NCBI RefSeq assembly: GCF_027270735.1
Contig: NZ_JAPWIJ010000004.1
Location: forward strand, 124,001 to 188,000
Length of the DNA: 64,000 nt
Direction: 5' to 3'
Origin: Rhodococcus ruber
GTDB taxonomy: Bacteria > Actinomycetota > Actinomycetes > Mycobacteriales > Mycobacteriaceae
In this document: piece by piece, positions 48,361-56,136 of the stretch
Layout of the letters: each line of letters begins with the position of its first letter
How positions within the stretch are numbered: position 1 is the stretch's first letter
Made by a program: the position numbers and the translations under genes
The notes under the pieces: model-generated
What the model saw: only the letters and a program-made list of their open reading frames with translations
Database searches by the model: none
What the model was told of the DNA's origin: nothing

Positions 48361-48819
48361 ATGACTACGTCGACCATAGAAGCCGTACGGCTCGGAGACA
48401 TCGCGCTGGGTGACAGTCCCATCGAGCCGACCTGGATTCTCGAAGGGAACCCGCAGGCGCGCGTCGCCGAGTGGTCGAAGAGCATCGACGGCACGACGAC
48501 CACCAATGTCTGGGACTGCACGGCCGGCCGTTTCCGCTGGTTCTTCGCGGTCGACGAGATCGTGCACATCATGGATGGTTCGGTGACCGTCTCGAGTGAC
48601 GACCACGCACCGCGCACTCTGGTCGCCGGAGATGCTGCGCTCTTTCGCGCGGGCACCTGGACCGAATGGCACGTGGAGAACTACGTGCGCAAACACGCCA
48701 TCCTCCGGCAACATCTGCCCCGCCCGTTGAGCTTTGCGCTCAAGGTTGCCGGTGGCCTGCGTGCCCGACTGAGGAGCGGCTCCAAGGGTGCGAAAGCGCA
48801 ACGGGTCGGATCGCTGTAA
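48361..48819 (+). CDS. Cupin-domain protein (DUF861-like)
   Basis: 152 aa, a single small beta-barrel cupin: VAEWSKSIDGTTTTNVWDCT, RWFFAVDEIVHIMDGSVTVS, then LVAGDAALFRAGTWTEWHVE. The metal-binding set is reduced (E..H..H-like residues in DEIVHIM and EWHVEN). DUF861 cupins include ureidoglycine aminohydrolase relatives, but no purine genes are nearby, so the function is open. The C-terminus is basic. ATG 48361 is chosen over an earlier in-frame ATG at 48295 because the cupin begins soon after it. The 3' end faces glbO with 16 bp between. Confidence 0.8.
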   Translation: MTTSTIEAVRLGDIALGDSPIEPTWILEGNPQARVAEWSKSIDGTTTTNVWDCTAGRFRWFFAVDEIVHIMDGSVTVSSDDHAPRTLVAGDAALFRAGTWTEWHVENYVRKHAILRQHLPRPLSFALKVAGGLRARLRSGSKGAKAQRVGSL

Positions 48820-48835
48820 CCAGCAGCTCTTTTTC

Positions 48836-49231
48836 TCAGATAGCCGAGTTGACCATCGAATTCGCGGCCATGTCCATGTAGTCGGTGAGCTGCGCGCGGT
48901 GTGCTGCGTCCAAGACCGACGCGTCGATGGATGCGATCGCGATGTGCATGCATCGGAGCCACGCATCTCGTTCGATCGGTCCGATCCGAAAAGGGTTGTG
49001 CCGCATCCGCAATCGCGGATGGCCACGTTCGTCCGAGTAGGTTCGCGGACCGCCCCAGTACTGTTCGAGGAACATCCGCATCCGCCGTTCGGCCGGTCCG
49101 AGATCCTCCTCGGGATACAGCGGGCGGACGATCTCGTCCTTGGCGACTTCTTCGTAGAACTTCGCCGTGAGCAACCGAAACGTCTCGGCACCGCCGACCG
49201 CGTCGTAGAACGTCTGCTGCGGTTCGGTCAT
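48836..49231 (-). CDS. glbO: Group 2 truncated haemoglobin (GlbO/trHbO)
   Basis: 131 aa. Very close to mycobacterial trHb[61 protein letters not shown] (distal Trp and Tyr region), then [20 protein letters not shown] with the proximal His in MRHNPF and MHIAIASID. The protein binds O2, CO and NO and is thought to aid respiration or detoxification. ATG 49231 has GAGAG upstream; the frame is open to 49288. It occupies the same place as Rv2470. Confidence 0.96.
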   Translation of the reverse strand: MTEPQQTFYDAVGGAETFRLLTAKFYEEVAKDEIVRPLYPEEDLGPAERRMRMFLEQYWGGPRTYSDERGHPRLRMRHNPFRIGPIERDAWLRCMHIAIASIDASVLDAAHRAQLTDYMDMAANSMVNSAI

Positions 49232-49294
49232 CACACTCTCTCTTTTTTGCGTTCGACAGTGGCCTCGATCGGCGTCGCTACCGATCATTGTCCC

Positions 49295-50272
49295 TCAGGA
49301 GCCCGAGTCGGCCGCGACCCCACCCGGACGGCCCAACGCATACGGCGCCTTCACGCCTGCATCGTCGAACGATTCGAGGATGTCCTGATGGAGGCGGCGC
49401 TGGACGGCCCACTGGCGTCCTGGACGCGTTTTGATCGTGATGCGGATGGTGACTGTGTCTGCGCTGACCGCGTTGACTCCGAGCATCTCGGGCGGTTCCA
49501 GGATGTCGTTCTCGAAATCGCCGGACTTCACCAACGCCGCTGTGGTGCGTTCGGCCACCGCGCAGGCGTGCTCGATGTTCGCCGTGTGCGAGATGGGGAG
49601 ATCCAGAACGGCGACCGCGAAGCCCTGGCTCATGTTGCCCACGCGCAGAACTTCGCCGTTGCGGCAGTACCACACCGTGCCGTTGATGTCTCTGATCGTG
49701 GTGACCCGCAAACCCACGCTCTCGACGGTGCCGGTGGCCTCACCGAGGTCGACGACGTCGCCGACTCCGTACTGATCCTCGAGCAGCATGAAGATTCCGG
49801 ACAGGAAGTCTCGCACCAGGTTCTGGGCACCGAATCCGAGTGCGACACCCACGATTCCTGCGGACGCGATGAACGGTGCGACGTTGACGCCGATGACGTC
49901 GAGAACCGAGAGCACGAACCAGGTGAGAATCATGACCGAGACGGCAGACTTGAGCACCGAGCCGATCGTGCTGGCCCGTTGTTTGCGCCGCTCGTTGAGG
50001 ATTGCGCCCTTGACGGTGCCGGACGAACGGTCGCGAAGCGGGCGCAGCAGGATCGGCGACTTTCCGCCGCTGTTGTCGGTGAAACGTCTGATCATCCGGT
50101 GCAGGACCAGACGCAGCACGACGGCGAGGACCAGATAACCCAGGACCTGCAGCGGCCGATCGACCAGCCAGTCGCGACCGGTATCCGTCAGCTCGAATGC
50201 TCGGGTGTCGAGCTCCCGCAGAAGCGACGGTTCGGAAAGGGGTGATGCGGACAGAAGGGTTGATACAGACAC
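49295..50272 (-). CDS. Small-conductance mechanosensitive channel (MscS family)
   Basis: 325 aa. Membrane helices near VLGYLVLAVVLRLVLHRM and SAVSVMILTWFVLSVLDVIG, then the pore helix TM3 (IASAGIVGVALGFGAQNLVR) and the beta domain with LEDQYGVGDVVDLGEATGTV and VESVGLRVTTIRDINGTVWY. It releases solutes on osmotic downshock at the cytoplasmic membrane. GTG 50272 lies 6 nt after a TAGACT box (leaderless candidate). It lies between glbO and the HNH gene, where the mycobacterial block has nothing equivalent that I recall. Confidence 0.92.
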   Translation of the reverse strand: MSVSTLLSASPLSEPSLLRELDTRAFELTDTGRDWLVDRPLQVLGYLVLAVVLRLVLHRMIRRFTDNSGGKSPILLRPLRDRSSGTVKGAILNERRKQRASTIGSVLKSAVSVMILTWFVLSVLDVIGVNVAPFIASAGIVGVALGFGAQNLVRDFLSGIFMLLEDQYGVGDVVDLGEATGTVESVGLRVTTIRDINGTVWYCRNGEVLRVGNMSQGFAVAVLDLPISHTANIEHACAVAERTTAALVKSGDFENDILEPPEMLGVNAVSADTVTIRITIKTRPGRQWAVQRRLHQDILESFDDAGVKAPYALGRPGGVAADSGS

Positions 50273-50278
50273 CCGAAA

Positions 50279-50284
50279 AGTCTA
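50279..50284 (-). promoter_or_regulatory. -10 box TAGACT, leaderless candidate for mscS
   Basis: TAGACT on the minus strand ends 6 nt before GTG 50272, with no ribosome-binding site between. Confidence 0.5.
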
Positions 50285-50418
50285 CGGAGACCCAGAATTC
50301 TCGCCAGTCGTGCAGCGCATGGCGGTGCCGTTCGGCCGTGCCGAGCGCGAGGAGGCGAAATGTTCACCTTTCGGCAACAGGAAATGCGGAGAAAAAGGCT
50401 GTGCGCGGGCGGTGCATT

Positions 50419-50445
50419 CGTGTTCCACTGTGAATCGTGTTCCAC
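50419..50445. repeat. Direct repeat CGTGTTCCAC, two copies
   Basis: Identical 10-mers at 50419-50428 and 50436-50445, 17 bp apart, lie 41-67 bp before the HNH gene start codon. They could be activator or repressor sites; no matching protein is evident. Confidence 0.45.
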
Positions 50446-50485
50446 GCAAGCCATGCGCGGGCGCCGACTGCTTCTGGAGTAACGC

Positions 50486-51148
50486 ATGAAGAACTCGCAA
50501 CACCGCCATCGACAACTCCCGCCCACTGAGGGCCGCATCGCGCACGACCAGCGTGAGACGGCCTCGGGGGCTTCTCCGCTGCGCGTGGTGCCGACGGCCC
50601 ACGATGCCACGGGCGACGACGCCGTACCGGCGTGGGTCAAGCGCCGTGTGCTGCTCCTCAACGCCACCTTCGAACCACTGACCGCGCTTCCGATGCGCCG
50701 GGCGGTGGTTCTTCTCGTTTGTGGCAAGGCCGACGTGGTGCACGACGATCCGGAAGGACCGTTCATTCGATCGGCCGGATTCTCGGTGCAGGTGCCGTCG
50801 GTGATCAGGCTGCGGACCTTCGTCCGCGTTCCGTATCGGGCACGAGTGCCTATGACACGCGCCGCGCTGATGCATCGCGACCGCTTTCGGTGCGCGTACT
50901 GCGGGAGCAAGGCCGAGACGGTCGATCACGTGGTGCCGCGAAGCCGCGGAGGCGGTCACTCCTGGGAGAACTGCGTCGCGTGTTGTGCGTCGTGCAATCA
51001 CCGTAAGGCCGACAAACTCCTCAGTGAGATCGGGTGGACGTTGCGCGCGCAGCTGGTGCCGCCGAAAGGTCCGCACTGGCGTCTGTTGGCGACGACGAAG
51101 GAGTTGGATCCCAGTTGGCTGGCGTATCTCGGCGAGGGTGCGGCCTGA
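50486..51148 (+). CDS. HNH endonuclease-domain protein (Rv2469c-like)
   Basis: 220 aa. After a disordered N-terminus (1-45), residues about 50-135 form a conserved N-terminal region (RRVLLLNATFEPLTALPMRR) and about 138-195 a zinc-bound HNH fold: FRCAYCGSKAETVDHVVPRS, ending NCVACCASCNHRKAD. The paired CxxC zinc knuckles and DHVVPRS with a downstream N/H suggest a nuclease; this core family is widespread and not linked to restriction or phage genes here. ATG 50486 has GGAG 8 nt upstream. Same place as Rv2469c in mycobacteria. Confidence 0.88.
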   Translation: MKNSQHRHRQLPPTEGRIAHDQRETASGASPLRVVPTAHDATGDDAVPAWVKRRVLLLNATFEPLTALPMRRAVVLLVCGKADVVHDDPEGPFIRSAGFSVQVPSVIRLRTFVRVPYRARVPMTRAALMHRDRFRCAYCGSKAETVDHVVPRSRGGGHSWENCVACCASCNHRKADKLLSEIGWTLRAQLVPPKGPHWRLLATTKELDPSWLAYLGEGAA

Positions 51149-51216
51149 CGGTCGACCTGTGTGACCATTTCGGTCACAACACCGGCCCCGACGTGGTCCG
51201 ACGCGCAATTGTCGAC

Positions 51217-51222
51217 TAACGT
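51217..51222 (+). promoter_or_regulatory. -10 box TAACGT, leaderless candidate for the small membrane protein
   Basis: TAACGT ends 8 nt before GTG 51231; no Shine-Dalgarno sequence lies between. Confidence 0.45.
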
Positions 51223-51230
51223 CACACCCT

Positions 51231-51482
51231 GTGAGCATTTTTGAGACCACGCTGATTTTCGTGGTGATTCCGGTTGCGGTGATCGGACTCATCGGCGCGT
51301 TGTCCTACCTGACCGACAAGCAGCCCGGTATGGATGTTCCTCCTTACCGACTGACGGACGAGTGGACGCGCGAGCCATTGCTGTGGAGCGCAACGGACGA
51401 GGTGACTCCCTTCGGAGGCCACGGATCGCACGATGCCGACGCAGCCGACTCGATCGGAGGTGCTGCAAGTGGCAAGTGGTGA
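51231..51482 (+). CDS. Small single-pass membrane protein (Rv2468A position)
   Basis: 83 aa. One N-terminal membrane helix (TLIFVVIPVAVIGLIGALSY) followed by a hydrophilic C-terminus with a PPYRLTDEWTREPLLWSAT segment that looks conserved. I do not recognise a function. GTG 51231 follows a TAACGT box. The 3' end overlaps the start of the DUF5130 gene by 14 bp, indicating coupled translation, and the pair is also adjacent in mycobacteria (Rv2468A/Rv2468c, from memory). Confidence 0.75.
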   Translation: MSIFETTLIFVVIPVAVIGLIGALSYLTDKQPGMDVPPYRLTDEWTREPLLWSATDEVTPFGGHGSHDADAADSIGGAASGKW

Positions 51483-51945
51483 ACTCGTCCGCAGCGACAT
51501 CAAGGAAGAGGACCTGCCGTTCGGGGCTGCTGTGACAGCGAGTGGTCGCGTCTCGGCCGCTCACGAGTTCGGAACGGTCAATCCAGAGCACCTGCCGTTT
51601 GCGACGCAGGAACTGGTGGCCCTCGACGACGCGCTGACCGAGGCGACTCGGCAGACCAAGATTCGGTTCAACATCTACATCGGTGATCTCGGAGACGATC
51701 CGGCCGTGGGTGTCGAGTCGGTGTTTCCCGGTACACCCGACGCTGTTCGATCGATTCTGATCGCCGTCGACCCCAACCGCCGCGCCCTGGAGATTCGCAG
51801 TGGCAAGCGAGTGTCCAACCGAGCGACCGACCGGGTTGCGCAGTTGGGTGTGACGGCCGCTCTCGGCCCGTTCCGTGACGGCAACCTGATCGACGGTCTC
51901 GTCGCCTCCGTGCGGGTGATGGCCGCGTCCATCCTCAGTCCCTAG
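51469..51945 (+). CDS. DUF5130 family protein (Rv2468c-like)
   Basis: 158 aa, no signal peptide. The region LPFGAAVTASGRVSAAHEFG, then VNPEHLPFATQELVALDDAL and SVFPGTPDAVRSILIAVDPN matches the actinobacterial DUF5130 family, resembling a TPM-like fold by its pattern of strands, although this is a guess. Start: GTG 51469 with GGAGGT (51456-51461) 7 nt upstream, preferred to ATG 51433, which has no site and would overlap the membrane-protein gene by 50 bp. Likely function with the small membrane protein just upstream is unknown. Confidence 0.83.
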   Translation: MASGELVRSDIKEEDLPFGAAVTASGRVSAAHEFGTVNPEHLPFATQELVALDDALTEATRQTKIRFNIYIGDLGDDPAVGVESVFPGTPDAVRSILIAVDPNRRALEIRSGKRVSNRATDRVAQLGVTAALGPFRDGNLIDGLVASVRVMAASILSP

Positions 51946-51968
51946 CCTTCACCACCTGAGCGCGATTT

Positions 51969-52022
51969 CACGACCAGGGCCGGTTGCTACACCTCGCGGT
52001 GAAGCAACCGGCCCTGGTCGTG
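51969..52022. terminator. Very strong bidirectional hairpin between DUF5130 and pepN
   Basis: Perfect 20-bp arms (CACGACCAGGGCCGGTTGCT and its complement) around a 14-nt loop that itself can pair CACC with GGTG. There is no T-tract; it lies between convergent genes and most likely stops transcription from both sides. Confidence 0.8.
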
Positions 52023-52034
52023 TCTGTGGAGAGA

Positions 52035-54620
52035 TCAGCTCGCGTCGAACTCCCGCGCTGCGAGAGCCCGGACGACGCCGGCCCGTCCCTCGATCACCAG
52101 GCGACGGAGTGCCGGAGGCAGATCGCCGTCCAGGAACCTGTCCGCGGCCGCGAGCGACTGTTCGCTGATCGACCAGGAGGGGTACAGCCCGATCACGACG
52201 GTCTGCGCGACCTCGCTGGATCGACGCGACCAGACACCCTCGATGGCATCGAAGTAGCGGGCGACGTAGGGCTCGAGCAACTCGCCCTGGCCGGGCCCTA
52301 CGAAGCCGCCGATGATCGAGCGCGCCGTGATGTTGGGCACCGAGTCGTCGTCGACGACAGTCGTCCAGGCCTGCTCCTTGACCTCTGCGCTCGGTCGAGC
52401 GGCCCGCGCAGCCGCGGCCGACCTCGCTCCGGCGGCAGTGTTGTCCGTGCTGGCTTCTGCGTCGATGACCGGGGAGTCGAGCCCGTCGGAGTCGATCGCT
52501 CCGGCCGCGGCCAGCGCCGTGACGATTCGCCACCGCAGGTCGGTGTCGACTCCGAGGCCGGACAGGGACTGACCGTCGGCATCGCCGTCGAGCAGGGCAC
52601 GCAGCACCTCGAGGTGGCGGTCGTGGAGTTCGGTACCGGTGAGAGCGTTGACGAACGCCAGTTGGTGATCCGAGCCCGCCTCGGCGCTGCGCGCCAGTTC
52701 CAGCAGCGCATCGGCGAACTCGGGGGTGCCGTGTTCGGCCGCCCACGCCGGATCTGCGTAGCTGGTGATGGCAGTCTGTGCCTGCAACAGAAGGCGTTGC
52801 ACCACACCCACTTCGGTCTCGCCGCCGATTCCGCGCTGGACGAGGGCAACAAAATCTCGGGCCTTCATCTCGGCCGATCGAGTCATCTCCCACGCTGCCG
52901 ACCACGCGAGGGTGCGGGGGAGTGGCTCGGCGATGTCGCCGATCCGAGACAGGAGTGTCTCGAGCGAATCCGGGTCCAGACGCACCGCGCAGTACGTCAG
53001 GTCGTCGTCGTTGACCAGCACCAGCTTGCCTCGCGATACGCCGACCAGCGCATCGACATTCGTCGATTCGGCTGCCTCGAGATCGAGTTCCACTCGGTCG
53101 GTTCGCACGAGCTTGCCGTCGACGTCGTCGTAGATGCCGACGGCGATGCGGTGGACTCGATGCTCGCCTGCACCCGGCGCGGCACCGCTCTGACGAATCG
53201 CGAAGCGTGTGAACTTGCCGTCGGCATCGACGTCGAAGTCCGGGCTCAGGGTGTTGAGGCCAGTGGTCCGCAGCCATTGCGTGCCCCAGTCGGACAGGTC
53301 GCGACCCGACGACTTCTCGAGTGCAGCAAGCAGATCCGAGAAGGTGGCATTGGCGAAGGCGTGGTCGACGAAGTAGGCCCGCAGCCCGGCCAGGAAGTCT
53401 TCCTTACCCACATAGGCCACCAGCTGCTTGAGCACACTCGCGCCCTTGGCATAGGTGATGCCGTCGAAGTTGACCTCCACCGCGGCCAGGTCGGGGATGT
53501 CCGCTGCGATGGGATGTGTCGAGGGCAACTGGTCCTGGCGGTACGCCCATGCCTTCTCGACGTTGGCGAAGGTGGTCCATGCGTTCGAGTACTCGGTAGC
53601 CTCGGACTGGCAGAGAACCGAGGCGAACGTGGCGAACGATTCGTTGAGCCACAGGTCGTCCCACCACGTCATGGTCACCAGATCGCCGAACCACATGTGC
53701 GCCATCTCGTGCAGCACGGTCTCGGCGCGACGCTCGTACGAGGCGCGTGTCACCTTGGACCGGAAGACATAGTCCTCGAGGTACGTGACGGCGCCGGCGT
53801 TCTCCATGGCACCGGCGTTGAACTCCGGTACGAAGAGCTGGTCGTACTTGCCGAAAGCGTACGGGGTGCCGAAGTTCTCGTGGTAGAAACCGAAGCCCTG
53901 CTTGGTCTCGGTGAACAGGCGTTCCGCGTCCATGTGCTCCGCAAGCGTAGCGCGGCAATAGATTCCGAGCGGAATGGTGCCGTGGTCGTCGGTGTACGAG
54001 TCGGTCCACTCCGCGTACGGTCCGGCGATCAGCGCGACGAGATAGGTACTCATCAGCGGGGTCGTGTCGAATACGTGTTCTCCCGCGGCAGGCTCGGCAC
54101 CGTGCGCGGCGTTGGAGATCACGGTCCAGCTCTCGGGAGCGGTGACCTTCAGATCGAAAGTGGCCTTGAGATCGGGCTGATCGAAGCAGGCGAACATGCG
54201 CTTGGCGTCGGCTGTCTCGAACTGCGAGTACAGGTACACCGAACCGTCCGACGGGTCGACGAATCGATGCAGGCCCTCACCGGTGTGCGAGTAGAGGCAG
54301 TCCGCGTCGATCACGAGTTCGTTGTGTTCGGCGAGATTCTCGAGTGCGATGCCCGTCGACTCGTCGTAGTTCGCAGTGTCGAGGGCGGTGCCGTTGAGCG
54401 TCGCGGAGCGAATCGTGCTCGCAATGATGTCCACGAAAGTCGACGATCCGGCGGTGGCCGCGAACGTGATGGTGGTGAGCGAGCGGAACGTCTTCTCGCC
54501 CGGATTGCCCTCGCCGTCGGTGAGATCGAGAACGATCGCGTACTTCGTTTCCCCGATGATCGCCGAACGTTCGGAGGCTTGGTCACGCGTCAGGTTGGGA
54601 GCAACCACTTCAGTCGACAC
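52035..54620 (-). CDS. pepN: Aminopeptidase N (M1 family zinc metallopeptidase)
   Basis: 861 aa, the standard length for actinobacterial PepN. Seen: the GAMENAGAVTYLED exopeptidase motif and the zinc site VLHEMAHMWFGDLVTMTWWD followed by LWLNESFATF (HExxH-18-E), then a long helical C-terminal domain. It removes N-terminal amino acids from peptides, completing proteolysis downstream of Clp in the cytoplasm. GTG 54620 has GAAGAG just upstream. It diverges from the mycothiol-dependent reductase gene and corresponds to Rv2467. Confidence 0.95.
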   Translation of the reverse strand: MSTEVVAPNLTRDQASERSAIIGETKYAIVLDLTDGEGNPGEKTFRSLTTITFAATAGSSTFVDIIASTIRSATLNGTALDTANYDESTGIALENLAEHNELVIDADCLYSHTGEGLHRFVDPSDGSVYLYSQFETADAKRMFACFDQPDLKATFDLKVTAPESWTVISNAAHGAEPAAGEHVFDTTPLMSTYLVALIAGPYAEWTDSYTDDHGTIPLGIYCRATLAEHMDAERLFTETKQGFGFYHENFGTPYAFGKYDQLFVPEFNAGAMENAGAVTYLEDYVFRSKVTRASYERRAETVLHEMAHMWFGDLVTMTWWDDLWLNESFATFASVLCQSEATEYSNAWTTFANVEKAWAYRQDQLPSTHPIAADIPDLAAVEVNFDGITYAKGASVLKQLVAYVGKEDFLAGLRAYFVDHAFANATFSDLLAALEKSSGRDLSDWGTQWLRTTGLNTLSPDFDVDADGKFTRFAIRQSGAAPGAGEHRVHRIAVGIYDDVDGKLVRTDRVELDLEAAESTNVDALVGVSRGKLVLVNDDDLTYCAVRLDPDSLETLLSRIGDIAEPLPRTLAWSAAWEMTRSAEMKARDFVALVQRGIGGETEVGVVQRLLLQAQTAITSYADPAWAAEHGTPEFADALLELARSAEAGSDHQLAFVNALTGTELHDRHLEVLRALLDGDADGQSLSGLGVDTDLRWRIVTALAAAGAIDSDGLDSPVIDAEASTDNTAAGARSAAAARAARPSAEVKEQAWTTVVDDDSVPNITARSIIGGFVGPGQGELLEPYVARYFDAIEGVWSRRSSEVAQTVVIGLYPSWSISEQSLAAADRFLDGDLPPALRRLVIEGRAGVVRALAAREFDAS

Positions 54621-54634
54621 CTCTTCGTGTAGTT

Positions 54635-54652
54635 ATGGATAGTGCTGTCCAT
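54635..54652. promoter_or_regulatory. Imperfect palindrome upstream of pepN
   Basis: ATGGATAGTGCTGTCCAT is symmetric at 14 of 18 positions, 15 bp upstream of the pepN start codon in the divergent region shared with the thiol-stress reductase gene. It is a candidate operator of unknown regulator. Confidence 0.4.
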
Positions 54653-54694
54653 CCCATCACGTCACGAGTGGCTCGCGCTGGCCGACCGGTAGTG

Positions 54695-54719
54695 CGGAAT
54701 GTATGCGCGGTGGGCGGTT
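54695..54719 (+). promoter_or_regulatory. SigH/SigR-type promoter (CGGAAT - N16 - GTT)
   Basis: GGAAT at 54696-54700 and GTT at 54717-54719, with a second GTT at 54720-54722, lie 44-70 bp before the mycothiol reductase start. The family consensus for thiol-oxidative-stress sigma factors is GGAAT and GTT separated by about 16-19 bp. The mycobacterial orthologue of the downstream gene belongs to the SigH regulon, which supports the reading. Confidence 0.55.
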
Positions 54720-54765
54720 GTTACCGCAAGAAGAGATGTTGACCTCGACTTCCAAGGAGTAGACA

Positions 54766-55383
54766 GTGGCCGGTTCAGGACAGAAAGACACCGCGGATTT
54801 TTGGTTCGACCCACTGTGCCCGTGGTGCTGGATAACCTCGCGCTGGATCCTCGAGGTGCAGCAGGTGCGAGACATCGACGTGAACTTCCATGTGATGAGC
54901 CTGGCCGTACTCAACGAGGGCCGCGATCTGCCCGAGGAATACGCCGCGATGATGAAGAAGGCGTGGGGTCCGGTTCGGGTGGCGATCGCGGCCGCGAAGC
55001 TGAAGGGGGACGAGATCCTCTCGCCGCTGTACAGCGCCATGGGTACGCGAATCCACAACGAGGGCAACAAGGATTTCGACGTCGTCATCGCGGAGTCGTT
55101 GGCCGAACTGGACTTGCCTGCCGATCTTGCGAAGGCAGCCGAGAGCACCGAGTACGACGAGGACCTGCGCACCAGCCATCACGCAGGGATGGACAAGGTG
55201 GGCCCCGACGTGGGCACCCCGACCATCCACGTCAACGGAGTCGCGTTCTTCGGCCCGGTGATCTCACGAATCCCGCGCGGCGAAGAGGCAGGCAAGCTGT
55301 GGGACGCGTCGGTGATCTTCGCGTCGTACCCGCACTTCTTCGAGCTCAAGCGCACGCGTGACGAGGATCCGCAGTTCGACTGA
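54766..55383 (+). CDS. Mycothiol-dependent DsbA-like nitroreductase/disulfide reductase (Rv2466c-like)
   Basis: 205 aa. Thioredoxin-fold DsbA subgroup with active site [14 protein letters not shown] (CPWC), a helical insert ([20 protein letters not shown]) and the cis-Pro segment [17 protein letters not shown]. It closely resembles M. tuberculosis Rv2466c, which uses mycothiol as reductant and activates nitro-prodrugs; its normal role is in oxidative stress. GTG 54766 has AAGGAG 8 nt upstream. A SigH/SigR-type promoter is recognisable upstream. It lies between pepN and rpiB, as in mycobacteria apart from the DUF429 gene. Confidence 0.92.
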   Translation: MAGSGQKDTADFWFDPLCPWCWITSRWILEVQQVRDIDVNFHVMSLAVLNEGRDLPEEYAAMMKKAWGPVRVAIAAAKLKGDEILSPLYSAMGTRIHNEGNKDFDVVIAESLAELDLPADLAKAAESTEYDEDLRTSHHAGMDKVGPDVGTPTIHVNGVAFFGPVISRIPRGEEAGKLWDASVIFASYPHFFELKRTRDEDPQFD

Positions 55384-55400
55384 TCGCAGAAGCCCTCGTA

Positions 55401-55434
55401 CGTGAAAATCCGTAGCAGGAGAAGGATTTTCACG
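55401..55434. terminator. Hairpin terminator after the mycothiol reductase gene
   Basis: Perfect 11-bp arms (CGTGAAAATCC and GGATTTTCACG) around a 12-nt loop, 18 bp past the stop codon and 24 bp before the convergent DUF429 stop codon. Confidence 0.7.
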
Positions 55435-55457
55435 CACAGGGGAGCTGGGTCGTGCAG

Positions 55458-56120
55458 CTAGGCGACGATGCGATCCGACGCGTCGGCGGTACCGAACACT
55501 CGGTGCTCGCCGACGTGGAATCGCCTGGCCGACCACGCCGCTGCCGCGGCGTCGAGAAAGTCGTCGACGACCGGCCCGTCAGGGAGGTCGCCCAGTTCGA
55601 GATGCTTGCTCCACCGTTCGAGAGCGGACACGCGCTGTCCGACGCCGCGGCCGCTCTTCTTCGATGCGAACGTCGTCGTCGGTGACATTGCCCGGAACGA
55701 ACATTCGGGATGGACCTCGACGTAGATGTCCGGATCGAAATCCGCCTCGCGCCATGCCTGCACAGCAGGCAGGATGTGCCAGGTCTGCTTGCTGATCGCT
55801 TTGCCGGTGATGCTCCGCGAGAGTGCGCAGGCCTGCTCGTACGTCGAGGCATCGAGAACGTCGACGACAGGCGTGTGAAATATGGAGCTTCGCGCCCGGC
55901 CGAGAAACGCCTTCGCCTCGAGTTCGCTGATCCGATAGCCGTCCACCGGCAGAGACAGTGGCATGTCGACGCCCACTCGCGCGCAGCCTCGGGTGTGCTC
56001 CAACACCTCGGTGACGGACGAGCAGGCCTTCCACGTCAATCTCGAGCCGTCGAAGACTGCAACCACCCACGCACCCTTCGCGCCGTCGACACCGGCGAAT
56101 TTCTCGGCTCGTGAGTTCAC
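55458..56120 (-). CDS. DUF429 protein (predicted RNase H-like nuclease)
   Basis: 220 aa. RNase H-like N-terminus GVDGAKGAWVVAVFDGSRL, then VGVDMPLSLPVDGYRISELE, YVEVHPECSFRAM and DFLDAAAAAWSARR match DUF429, whose conserved Asp/Glu residues suggest nuclease chemistry; I know of no demonstrated activity. GTG 56120 lies 7 nt after TAGAGT on the minus strand and only 16 bp from the divergent rpiB ATG, so both mRNAs must be leaderless or start inside each other's gene. I do not recall it in the mycobacterial block, so it may be an insertion between the mycothiol reductase and rpiB. Confidence 0.85.
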   Translation of the reverse strand: MNSRAEKFAGVDGAKGAWVVAVFDGSRLTWKACSSVTEVLEHTRGCARVGVDMPLSLPVDGYRISELEAKAFLGRARSSIFHTPVVDVLDASTYEQACALSRSITGKAISKQTWHILPAVQAWREADFDPDIYVEVHPECSFRAMSPTTTFASKKSGRGVGQRVSALERWSKHLELGDLPDGPVVDDFLDAAAAAWSARRFHVGEHRVFGTADASDRIVA

Positions 56121-56136
56121 CTGTCAGACTCTAGGC
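56121..56136. promoter_or_regulatory. Sixteen-bp divergent promoter of rpiB and the DUF429 gene
   Basis: On the minus strand TAGAGT (56128-56133) ends 7 nt before GTG 56120. On the plus strand CAGACT ends 6 nt before ATG 56137. The two -10 elements overlap by several bases, so the -35 regions must lie within the opposite coding sequence and the two promoters should exclude each other. Confidence 0.5.

Noticed and set aside
50486..51148. HNH protein as part of a defence or restriction system
   Set aside because: No methyltransferase, helicase or toxin-like partner is adjacent, and the gene sits at a conserved core position shared with mycobacteria.
51984..54632. 882-codon open frame on the plus strand
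   Set aside because: It lies wholly antisense to pepN, has Arg/Gly/Val-rich low-complexity composition and no motifs; it is a by-product of the high-GC codon bias of pepN.
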